DNA of 33,952 nt, from contig NZ_KB903565.1 of NCBI RefSeq assembly GCF_000379805.1, forward strand, positions 267,872-301,823. The letters run 5' to 3'. This document shows, piece by piece, positions 9,150 to 15,943 of the stretch. Source of the stretch: Lewinella cohaerens DSM 23179 (GTDB lineage: Bacteria > Bacteroidota > Bacteroidia > Chitinophagales > Saprospiraceae). How positions within the stretch are numbered: position 1 is the stretch's first letter; every line of letters starts with the position of its first letter. The notes under the pieces are model-generated. The model saw nothing but the letters and a program-made list of their open reading frames with translations, ran no database searches and was not told the origin of the DNA. Both the position numbers and the translations under genes were made by a program.

Positions 9150-9166
9150 TCAATAATTGTTGAAAA

Positions 9167-10018
9167 ATGAACGAAAGAAACAAAGGCTTAATCGCGGTTC
9201 TGTTGGCGGCATTGGTATGGAGTAGTGCCGGGCTTTTTATCAAATGGCTACCCCAAGAAGCGTTTACAATCCTGTGTGTTCGGGCGCTGTATACGATGGT
9301 GGTTTTTTTCGCAATTTACCGTAAGAAGGTCTTTACTTTCAACTGGCTGACCCTATGGAATAGTCTTTTTTATGCGGCACTGCTCGTCTGTTTTGTTACG
9401 GCCACCAAACTTACAACTGCGGCAAATGCCATCTTCCTACAGTATACAGGAGTAGCCTACGTACTGCTGCTAGAACCCTTGCTGTTTAAGCAGAAATACC
9501 AGCGCATCAACATCATTACGACGATCCTCTGTTTTCTAGGAATGAGCCTCTTCTTTATGGAAGGGCTGGATGTATCGGGCGGTTTGGGCTTGCTCATTGC
9601 AGCCTTGTCGGGCGTGGCGTACGCAGGGTTCATGCTTGGGCAACGATCCAATCCTCATGAATACCATGTATCCGCCGTTTTCTGGGGGAATTTCCTGGTA
9701 GTATTGGTTGGTCTACCTAGCTTGATGGCTGCAGAAACGTTTACGGGTTCCGAGCATCTCATGCTAGCCTATCTCGGATTGATCCAAATGGGCCTGGGCT
9801 ATTTATTGTTCACCTATGGCCTCAAGCGTACCACTGCCACAGAAGCGAGCCTACTCACCATGATCGAGCCGCTATTTAATCCCGTATGGGTCGCCATCGG
9901 TTTTGGCGAACGCCCAAGTGCAATGGCCATTATTGGCGGCCTCATTATCGTCGCAGCACTGATTTTTAGAATCCTGGTGCTGAAGCGCGTGAAACGGGTG
10001 AGGAGGGTAGTGAAGTGA
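9167..10018 (+). CDS. EamA/DMT-superfamily transporter
   Basis: This 283-residue integral inner-membrane protein is built almost entirely of hydrophobic segments, with about ten predicted helices in two homologous halves, as in the EamA (formerly DUF6) drug/metabolite transporter family. The N-terminal segment ALVWSSAGLFIK with a polar end, and the second-half segment GLKRTTATEASLLTMIEPLFNPVW, are typical of the two EamA repeats. The C-terminus is strongly basic (KRVKRVRRVVK), consistent with a cytoplasmic tail. Family members export amino acids, sugars or metabolites; the substrate cannot be deduced. The ATG at 9167 is the only start that keeps the first helix. The next gene starts 58 bp downstream on the same strand. 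Confidence 0.9.
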   Translation: MNERNKGLIAVLLAALVWSSAGLFIKWLPQEAFTILCVRALYTMVVFFAIYRKKVFTFNWLTLWNSLFYAALLVCFVTATKLTTAANAIFLQYTGVAYVLLLEPLLFKQKYQRINIITTILCFLGMSLFFMEGLDVSGGLGLLIAALSGVAYAGFMLGQRSNPHEYHVSAVFWGNFLVVLVGLPSLMAAETFTGSEHLMLAYLGLIQMGLGYLLFTYGLKRTTATEASLLTMIEPLFNPVWVAIGFGERPSAMAIIGGLIIVAALIFRILVLKRVKRVRRVVK

Positions 10019-10076
10019 TGGGGCACAATCAAAAGACATACAATCTGAAATTCAGTAAAATTGAAGAGGCTTTCCT

Positions 10077-10676
10077 ATGAATGAACCAATGTTCTTTCCA
10101 ACACAAGCATTATTCAGAGAATGGTTAGCTAAGAACCATGACAAAGAGACAGCGCTATTTGTTGGTTTTTATAAAGTAAAAAGTGGGTATCCAAGTATGA
10201 CTTGGTCGCAATCAGTTGATCAAGCGCTTTGTTTTGGTTGGATTGATGGTGTACGGAAGTCTATAGACGAACATTCTTATCAAATCCGATTTACGCCACG
10301 AAAAAAAACAAGTGTTTGGAGCCCTGTCAATTTAGAGAAAATTAAAAATTTAACGAAGGAGGGATTAATGCAACCAGCTGGAATTGAAGTTTTTAAAAAC
10401 AGAGCTGAAAGTAAACCTTACGATTATGCCTTCAGGCAAAAAGAGCTAAACTTGCCAAGTGATTTTGAAGATGCGTTTAAGAAAAACGCAAAAGCTTGGG
10501 CGTATTTTGAATCCCTTGCGCCATCGTATAAGAAGCATTCGATACACTGGGTAATTTCTGCGGTACAAGAAAAGACTAAAATAAAGCGGCTTAAAGAATT
10601 AATTGCTTCGAGTGAATTAGGTACAAACAAATGGAAAGATAGTAAGTACAAGAAAAAGAATAAAAAAGCAAAGTGA
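10077..10676 (+). CDS. YdeI/OmpD-associated (OmdA-like) family protein
   Basis: This 199-residue, probably cytoplasmic protein has the family arrangement of YdeI/OmdA-like proteins: N-terminal FREWLAKNH, then the signature LCFGWIDGVRKSID, the segment IRFTPRKKTSVWSPVNLEKI, and an alpha-helical C-terminal part (AWAYFESLAPSYKKHSIHWV). A lysine-rich tail ends the protein. E. coli YdeI has been linked to peptide and stress resistance, but the biochemical role of the family is not settled, so I assign none. The coding sequence is visibly more A-rich than the neighbouring EamA and PBP4 genes, with AAA/AAT-heavy codon use, which may indicate a separate origin. No signal peptide or membrane segment is visible. 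Confidence 0.88.
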   Translation: MNEPMFFPTQALFREWLAKNHDKETALFVGFYKVKSGYPSMTWSQSVDQALCFGWIDGVRKSIDEHSYQIRFTPRKKTSVWSPVNLEKIKNLTKEGLMQPAGIEVFKNRAESKPYDYAFRQKELNLPSDFEDAFKKNAKAWAYFESLAPSYKKHSIHWVISAVQEKTKIKRLKELIASSELGTNKWKDSKYKKKNKKAK

Positions 10677-10874
10677 TAAAGCAAAGATAGAGAACAAGGA
10701 AACCTTATGGATGTATATCCGGTAAGCCTATACCATTTTTTGTGCTCTCCCCCTTTAGCCCAAAAACAACCGTGAGGATCGACTTCGACAATTGCTAAAG
10801 CTTGCGACAAATGCGGCAATTTGCCTGGGGTATCATAGTGCTGCCATTTTCTTCTTGTTCGCATACAGCATACA
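10677..10874 (-). other. Convergent interval with possible coding remnant
   Basis: The 198 bp lie between the stops of the YdeI-like gene and trpS. Read on the minus strand, the interval is open and gives a protein-like stretch (for example DPHGCFWAKGGEHKKWYRL) that runs into the antisense of the YdeI-like gene. It has no credible start or family match that I recognise. It could be a decayed gene or chance; no clear terminator hairpin is visible. Confidence 0.2.
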
Positions 10875-11849
10875 CTAAGAAAACCCAAGCGTCTTCCTCA
10901 CTCTGTCTAAAACCTTCACTGCCGTTTCGCGTGCGCGGTCCTCGCCGATACTCAATAGCCTATCTACTTCGTCCAGGTTATTCATGTAGTAATCGTATTG
11001 CTCACGCTCCTTTTCAAACTTGGTCCATAGTAGTTCAAATAGGGCTGTTTTGGCGTGACCATAACCATAGTTGCCAGCACGGTAATTCGCGGCCATTTCT
11101 TCGATCTGCTCCGGAGAGGCTACGGTTGCATACAGTTGGAAGACGTTGCAAGTGTCGGGGTCTTTAGGGTCTTCTAGTGCTTTGGTATCTGTCACAATTT
11201 TCATTACATCTTTTTTAAGCTGCTTTTTGGGCTTGAAAATATCGATGTAATTATTGTAGGATTTGCTCATCTTTTGGCCATCCGTTCCGGGGATGATCAT
11301 TACCTTTTCGTCCAGTTTAATTTCTGGAATGACAAACAATTCTGTCTTGTAGTGGTGATTGATTCTTCGTGCCAATTCACGCGTGATCTCAAGGTGCTGT
11401 TTCTGATCTTTACCAACAGGAACCACCTCTGCATCGTACAGCAAAATATCTGATGACATCAATACAGGGTACAAAAACAGGCCCGCATTCACATCTTCTA
11501 ACCGATCTGCCTTGTCTTTGAATGAGTGCGCTAGACTTAAGCGCGAAAAAGGCATAAAGCAGCTCGTGTACCAGGTCAATTCACAAACCTGAGGAATCCG
11601 AGATTGGCGATAGAAGAAGTTGGAATCCGTATCAAAACCAAAGGCAAGCCACGCTGCGGCTACGGAGTAGACGTTGTTTTTGCGATCTTCAGCGTCTTTT
11701 ATCGTGGTAAGGGAATGCAAGTCGGCTATGAAAAAGAAACACTCATTGTCCGCCTTTTTCGATAATTCAACAGCTGGAAGAATAGCTCCTAGAACATTTC
11801 CTAAATGAGGTTTCCCTGAACTTTGAATACCTGTTAAAATCCTTTTCAT
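10875..11849 (-). CDS. trpS: Tryptophanyl-tRNA synthetase
   Basis: This 324-residue class I aminoacyl-tRNA synthetase charges tRNA-Trp with tryptophan using ATP in the cytoplasm. The class I signature HIGH appears as PHLGN (His15-Asn18), and the second signature KMSKS is intact at 193-197. Other tryptophanyl features are the start MKRILTGIQSSGKPHLGN, FFIADLHSLT (40-48) and the tRNA/adenylate region with VPVGKDQKQHLEITRELA. The length fits the compact bacterial TrpRS (about 325-335). It lies downstream of the dehydratase on the same strand with a 186-bp gap, so it is probably transcribed separately. A foldable leader (11865-11912) sits just before the start. Confidence 0.97.
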   Translation of the reverse strand: MKRILTGIQSSGKPHLGNVLGAILPAVELSKKADNECFFFIADLHSLTTIKDAEDRKNNVYSVAAAWLAFGFDTDSNFFYRQSRIPQVCELTWYTSCFMPFSRLSLAHSFKDKADRLEDVNAGLFLYPVLMSSDILLYDAEVVPVGKDQKQHLEITRELARRINHHYKTELFVIPEIKLDEKVMIIPGTDGQKMSKSYNNYIDIFKPKKQLKKDVMKIVTDTKALEDPKDPDTCNVFQLYATVASPEQIEEMAANYRAGNYGYGHAKTALFELLWTKFEKEREQYDYYMNNLDEVDRLLSIGEDRARETAVKVLDRVRKTLGFS

Positions 11850-11864
11850 TTCGTGTTTTTTACT

Positions 11865-11912
11865 TTACCCGTTAGGGAGCACACTTTATTTTCTGTGCAA
11901 TGCTAAGGGTAA
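11865..11912 (-). promoter_or_regulatory. Foldable leader segment upstream of trpS
   Basis: Three nested complementary pairs form one imperfect hairpin: TTACCC/GGGTAA (11865-11870 with 11907-11912), TTAG/CTAA (11872-11875 with 11903-11906) and GCACA/TGTGC (11879-11883 with 11894-11898). The hairpin ends 15 nt before the trpS start codon. It could affect translation or mRNA stability. No T-box motif or leader peptide rich in Trp codons was seen. Confidence 0.35.
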
Positions 11913-12035
11913 GTAGATAGATGTTTTATAGCTATATTAATACCAGTTAGCCTGAAATAATTCCCGTAATGGAGGTAAAAGCTACTGGAAAATTAAAATG
12001 GGATGCTAATGTACAGTTTTTGAGCAGCTGTTTCT

Positions 12036-13001
12036 TCAAAAAGGCAAATTCCCTATGTCTACATTGCCCCCTGTGAGGATAATGCCTACTGTTTTGCCCT
12101 TAAAAATCTCTGGATAAGAAAATACTGCTGCCAGAGGGACGGCACAACTGGGTTCGATGATAATCTTCATACGTTCCCATACCTGCCGCATGGCATGAAC
12201 GATGGCCTCTTCTTCTACTCTCAGGATATCAGTGACATGCTCCTTGATAATGGCGAAGGTTTTTTCACTGAGGGGCGTACGTAAGCCATCGGCAACCGTA
12301 TTGGTGGTCGCATTGCGTTCTATCTTGCCACTGTGGAATGACCGGTAAGCGTCGTCAACCTCAAAAGGTTCGGCGGCGATGACTTGGGTGTCGGGTGCAA
12401 AATAGTGGGCAGTGAGTGCAGTGCCACTCAGTAAGCCGCCACCACCAACAGGCGCCATGAGTATATCGAAGACTGTATTGGCGTCTTCCAGCAGTTCTTT
12501 AGCTGCAGTAGCCTGGCCAGCGACCACATTGTAATTGTCAAAAGGATGGATGAAATAAGCTCCTGTACGTTCTACCACTTCAGCCAGTTTGGCTTCGCGA
12601 GCCTCTGGGGTGCTTGCGCAAAAAACAACCTCGGCACCGTAGGCTTTGGTTCCGGCTACCTTTACAGCCGGTGCGTTTTCGGGCATTACGATAAAGGCGG
12701 GTACGCCCAATACCTGAGCAGCTCGGGCTACGGCCTGGGCGTGATTGCCAGAGGAGTGGGTAGCTAGCCCTCGTTCAAGTTGGGCAGGAGTCAGTCTACT
12801 GGCAGCATTGGCTGCACCCCGCATTTTGAAAGCGCCAATTTTCTGGAAGTTTTCACACTTGAAGTGAATATCTGCACCGGTCATTTCGTTGATTGCCTCA
12901 GAAGTCATGATAGGCGTGCGGTGGATAAGTGGCCGAATCAGGCGATGGCTTTCACGGATGTCTTCAGCAGTAGGTACATGTAGCAGCGTAGTGGCAGGCA
13001 T
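12036..13001 (-). CDS. PLP-dependent threonine/serine dehydratase
   Basis: This 321-residue fold-type II pyridoxal-phosphate enzyme most likely deaminates threonine (to 2-oxobutanoate) or serine (to pyruvate). The Schiff-base lysine is Lys59 in NFQKIGAFKMRGA. The substrate-carboxylate loop SSGNHAQ is at 84-90, and the glycine-rich phosphate-binding loop VGGGGL at 185-190. The length of about 320 residues shows it lacks the C-terminal regulatory ACT-like domain of biosynthetic IlvA. It therefore resembles catabolic TdcB or serine racemase, and sequence alone does not separate these. The protein begins MPATTLLHVPTAEDI. The palindrome at 13043-13104 sits about 40 bp upstream of the start and could affect its expression. 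Confidence 0.9.
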   Translation of the reverse strand: MPATTLLHVPTAEDIRESHRLIRPLIHRTPIMTSEAINEMTGADIHFKCENFQKIGAFKMRGAANAASRLTPAQLERGLATHSSGNHAQAVARAAQVLGVPAFIVMPENAPAVKVAGTKAYGAEVVFCASTPEAREAKLAEVVERTGAYFIHPFDNYNVVAGQATAAKELLEDANTVFDILMAPVGGGGLLSGTALTAHYFAPDTQVIAAEPFEVDDAYRSFHSGKIERNATTNTVADGLRTPLSEKTFAIIKEHVTDILRVEEEAIVHAMRQVWERMKIIIEPSCAVPLAAVFSYPEIFKGKTVGIILTGGNVDIGNLPF

Positions 13002-13042
13002 TGGGTTTTAGTCGGAAGATAGGAAAATTAGGTTGAACGATA

Positions 13043-13104
13043 TAAGGGATTATAAGGTCATGTAAGAATTTTAAAAAGCACTTATATGTTCTTATAATCC
13101 CTTA
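13043..13104. repeat. 62-nt palindrome upstream of the dehydratase
   Basis: TAAGGGATTATAAG (13043-13056) and its exact complement (13091-13104) form a perfect 14-bp stem. After a 2-nt internal mismatch the stem extends by CATGTAAG (13059-13066) against CTTATATG (13081-13088), with one mismatch, around a 14-nt A/T-rich loop. It could be a protein-binding palindrome or a structured mRNA leader. Confidence 0.6.
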
Positions 13105-13115
13105 GGAACAGCATG

Positions 13116-13306
13116 AAACATAAGTCATCCTGAATTTAACTTAGAAAGAGTCCGTAAAGAGCTAAAAAGAGTGATTTATCCGACTATTTATAGAAAACCC
13201 CATGATTTCACTAATAGAAATCATGGGGCTTCGTCTTTAACGATAGTTTTTGCTGTTGGTCAGCACGGATTTTAATGACAATCAAAATTCGGGATGACTC
13301 ATGTTT
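13116..13306. repeat. MITE-like element with 22-bp inverted ends
   Basis: The left end (13116-13137) and the right end (13285-13306) are inverted copies matching at 20 of 22 positions, with a shared core AGTCATCC followed by GAATTT. The 147 bp between them include a strong hairpin (13198-13228) and no open reading frame. The arrangement resembles a small non-autonomous element or a REP-type repeat. No clear target-site duplication is visible. Confidence 0.45.
13198..13228 (-). terminator. Stem-loop terminator, minus strand
   Basis: CCCCATGATTTC (13198-13209) and GAAATCATGGGG (13217-13228) form a perfect 12-bp stem with a 7-nt loop. Read on the minus strand it is followed by TTTTC, so it can end transcripts of the repeat-protein gene at 13367-15031, about 140 bp after its stop. 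Confidence 0.6.
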
Positions 13307-13366
13307 ATTTTCTGCGCAATACGATGGTTCATTAGGCTGGTTTATCTCATTTTAGGCGAAAATAGC

Positions 13367-15031
13367 CTATTGTACAATCAATTTTTGGGTAGACTGAAAC
13401 GTCTCACCACGTAACTGAACCAGGTAGAGCCCACTAGGAAGACCAAGGTTTTCAAGGTCGACAGTATGCTGGATTTCCTGGCCAGCAAGAAGCTGAAGGG
13501 AGCTAGGTTGTTGTAGCACCTTGCCGTAAGCATCCATGATCAAGATGCTGACCTCCTCGCTTTGTTCACTACGAAGGTAAAGCGTTGTTTGCTGCTGAGC
13601 CGGATTGGGAGCTATTTGCCATTGCAGGTGCTCCGGCAATGCAGCCAGTTCCTTGTTGGCCGAAACCATGGCATCACCGTATTGGTAATGTACGTTGAAC
13701 CGGTAAGTGCCCCAGTCTTCAGATTGGCTCTCATTGGCTAATAAAAAGTGGATTTGATCAACGATAACATCCCCACTCGTGATGGTGAAATAGCTGTCGC
13801 CAGCGTTACTGCCCACTGGGTAAGCTGGAGAGCCAGCGGCAGCATAACCCGGTGAAAGGCTACCATTCGTCGCTGGGCGGAAGAAGAAACGACCGCTTTG
13901 GCTTTCGCTGTTGGTGTAGTCAAAATAGCCATTGACACGCTCGCCGTGGAGTAGGCGTGCTGGCGACGGGGGACACGTCACCAGGTTTTCGATCAACACA
14001 TTGCCGAAGAACAAGTCTGTCGGTTGCAGCATCTCCAGGAGCACCTCCGTCTGGTTGGCGTTAGTGGCCTGAAAACGGATATGATCGACACGCCGATTGG
14101 CTCCGTTAATGGTAAAGTTGCAATCGGACGAACCGCTGTTGGTATAGATGCCAGAACCACAAGCAGCGTAACCAGGCGTAAGACCGTCGTTGGTAAATGG
14201 CCGAGGGAAAATACGGACTCCGGCCGCTTCAGTAGTTTCGTAATCATATTCAATGGTAACGTTGTCGCCATTGGCAAAATAGTTACCTCCTGCAGCATGG
14301 AAGTCGCTGATTTTGACTGTACTCCAGTACCAGTTTACTGGAATAAAGAAGGTATTAAGCGTTTGTGTTTGGCTTTCGTTGAGGATCGTTACCCTCAAGG
14401 CGTCTACATGGATGTTGTTACCGGAATTAATGCTAAAATTGGCTGTATGGCTTCCCGTACCTGAAAAGATAGGCGAGCCAGAAGCCCCATATCCTGGAGT
14501 GAGGTTGCCGTCTGTAAATGGACGCACAAAAATACGGGCACCACCAGGATGCGAAACATTGTAATCAAAGGAGATATTTACCTGCTCACCAAGCAGTAAC
14601 GAGCCAATTTCCTGTGGCTGGGTAAAGGAGAAGTTATTGGCGCCGTTTTCTCCAAATTGATAGGTGACAGGGATGTAAAACTCCCGTAAGGTAGCGGTCT
14701 GATCAGCAGTAGTAATCAGAAAGCGAATTTCATCAACCACCACATTGCCTCCGTTGATCGTGAAGAAAGCACTACCCGTACCATCACCACTATAGATCGG
14801 TGAGCCACTGGCACCATATCCGGGCGTAAGGTTGCCATTGGTGAATGGCCGCGCAAAAATGCGTACACCACCCGGCTCGTCAATCGTGTACTCAAAGGAA
14901 AATGTTACTTGCTCGCCGTTTGCGTAGGCTGCCACTCTCGTAGAAGGTAGGTCAATCTGGCAAATGTCATTCTGTGCAGTGAGAAAGAAGAAGGAAAAGG
15001 TCGTAATTAAGAGGGTAATCAATGTTTTCAT
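13367..15031 (-). CDS. Secreted four-repeat protein with T9SS sorting domain
   Basis: This 554-residue exported protein has no family I recognise. A signal peptide ends near LTAQ (residue 20). Four repeats of about 108 residues follow. The motif RPFT/RPAT falls at 61, 170, 277 and 385. Each repeat carries the pattern RIF.RPFT, LTPGYGASGSP, a short F.I..G strand, VD.IRF and N.SQT. The periodicity and alternating hydrophobic residues suggest beta-sandwich domains. The last 85 residues are a T9SS type-A sorting domain (IAPNP at about 473-477, ending in QKLIVQ), so the product is predicted to be exported across the outer membrane. It is divergent from the small secreted protein at 15155, with about 120 bp between the starts. 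Function is unknown; adhesion or carbohydrate binding is only a guess. Confidence 0.85.
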   Translation of the reverse strand: MKTLITLLITTFSFFFLTAQNDICQIDLPSTRVAAYANGEQVTFSFEYTIDEPGGVRIFARPFTNGNLTPGYGASGSPIYSGDGTGSAFFTINGGNVVVDEIRFLITTADQTATLREFYIPVTYQFGENGANNFSFTQPQEIGSLLLGEQVNISFDYNVSHPGGARIFVRPFTDGNLTPGYGASGSPIFSGTGSHTANFSINSGNNIHVDALRVTILNESQTQTLNTFFIPVNWYWSTVKISDFHAAGGNYFANGDNVTIEYDYETTEAAGVRIFPRPFTNDGLTPGYAACGSGIYTNSGSSDCNFTINGANRRVDHIRFQATNANQTEVLLEMLQPTDLFFGNVLIENLVTCPPSPARLLHGERVNGYFDYTNSESQSGRFFFRPATNGSLSPGYAAAGSPAYPVGSNAGDSYFTITSGDVIVDQIHFLLANESQSEDWGTYRFNVHYQYGDAMVSANKELAALPEHLQWQIAPNPAQQQTTLYLRSEQSEEVSILIMDAYGKVLQQPSSLQLLAGQEIQHTVDLENLGLPSGLYLVQLRGETFQSTQKLIVQ

Positions 15032-15154
15032 AGAAAAGGTTTTTAGAATTTAGGATTAGCTTTGGCACTCTGGTCAAAGTGCTCACATACGTTTATCCGG
15101 CGTTTTGGCGTTTCGTTACCGATGTTGGCTATTTTTTTCTAAAAACCTTACCCT

Positions 15155-15697
15155 ATGCTTAATCAATTACTTTTTACGCTTTGCCTCTTTGGCCTTACTT
15201 TTTCTGCCACTGCCCAAGAAATTACCAAGCTGGAGCTGGTTCCCAATAAAACAGTGGCCTTCGCCGGAACACTAGAGAATGGTGCTGTTATGGAAGACCT
15301 CTCGTGGGCCTGGAACAGTTCTGTCGCTTGTTTTCCAGAGACCCAGGCGAGTAAATTCCGGGGCCGCCATGTGATGTATCTGGTAGATATTCCCCGCTAT
15401 TCAGAATTGGAAATTACAGTTGTTCCAACGGATAAATCAGCCAATTATAGCCTCTATGCCTACCAAGCGGGCCAGATTACCGAAGACAACCTTGTCCCTA
15501 ACCTCAGCAGCTGCATCCGCTGTGAAGCCGACCATAAATGGGATCGCAACTACGTAAATCGTACCCAGGATCACACCCGTACCGTAAAAGATATTCTGGC
15601 GATCAACAACCCTTATCAGGCTTTAATCGTGGTCGTAGGCCCCGAAGGAGCCGAAGAGGGCGAGTTTCAATTGCAAATTTCGATGAAGAGCAGATAG
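15155..15697 (+). CDS. Small secreted protein, unknown function
   Basis: This 180-residue exported protein has a signal peptide (about residues 1-20, ending SATAQ). The mature part is beta-rich with the order TVAFAGTLENGAVM, an aromatic segment LSWAWNSSVACF, HVMYLVDIPRYSELEITVVP, SANYSLYAYQ and YQALIVVVGPEG. This strand order resembles bacterial pre-peptidase C-terminal (PPC-like) beta-sandwich domains, but I would not assign it to that family without a profile search. Three cysteines are visible after the signal region (in VACFPE and SCIRCEAD). No lipobox or T9SS tail is present, so it is probably periplasmic. It is divergent from the four-repeat protein and ends before a hairpin at 15725-15753. 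Confidence 0.75.
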   Translation: MLNQLLFTLCLFGLTFSATAQEITKLELVPNKTVAFAGTLENGAVMEDLSWAWNSSVACFPETQASKFRGRHVMYLVDIPRYSELEITVVPTDKSANYSLYAYQAGQITEDNLVPNLSSCIRCEADHKWDRNYVNRTQDHTRTVKDILAINNPYQALIVVVGPEGAEEGEFQLQISMKSR

Positions 15698-15724
15698 TTT
15701 AAAGCCGGAAAGCGGAAGTGGGAA

Positions 15725-15753
15725 GTCGGAAGTAATTCCGACCTCCGATTTTT
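15725..15753 (+). terminator. Short terminator after the small secreted protein
   Basis: GTCGGAA (15725-15731) and TTCCGAC (15736-15742) form a 7-bp stem closed by a GTAA tetraloop, followed shortly by T5. The rest of the gap to 15943 holds several more small palindromes (for example AGGTTGG/CCAACCT at 15798-15825 and CCC-TTCG-GGG) and no gene. Confidence 0.5.
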
Positions 15754-15943
15754 GACTTTTAGTGCGAAGTGCGCAATACTTCCGAATTCCAATTTTGAGG
15801 TTGGATTTGTGAGGGAGCCCAACCTTTGGCATAGCCATGCCACATAGTGATCCCTTCGGGGCCTTCGGCATACACCCTTACACTTTTCCAACTTTTACAC
15901 CTTTTTGGTGCGAGGTGTAGAATAGCTCCGACTTCCGACGTCC

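Noticed and set aside
11865-11912. T-box or Trp leader peptide upstream of trpS
   Set aside because: No T-box core or tryptophan-rich short frame was found.
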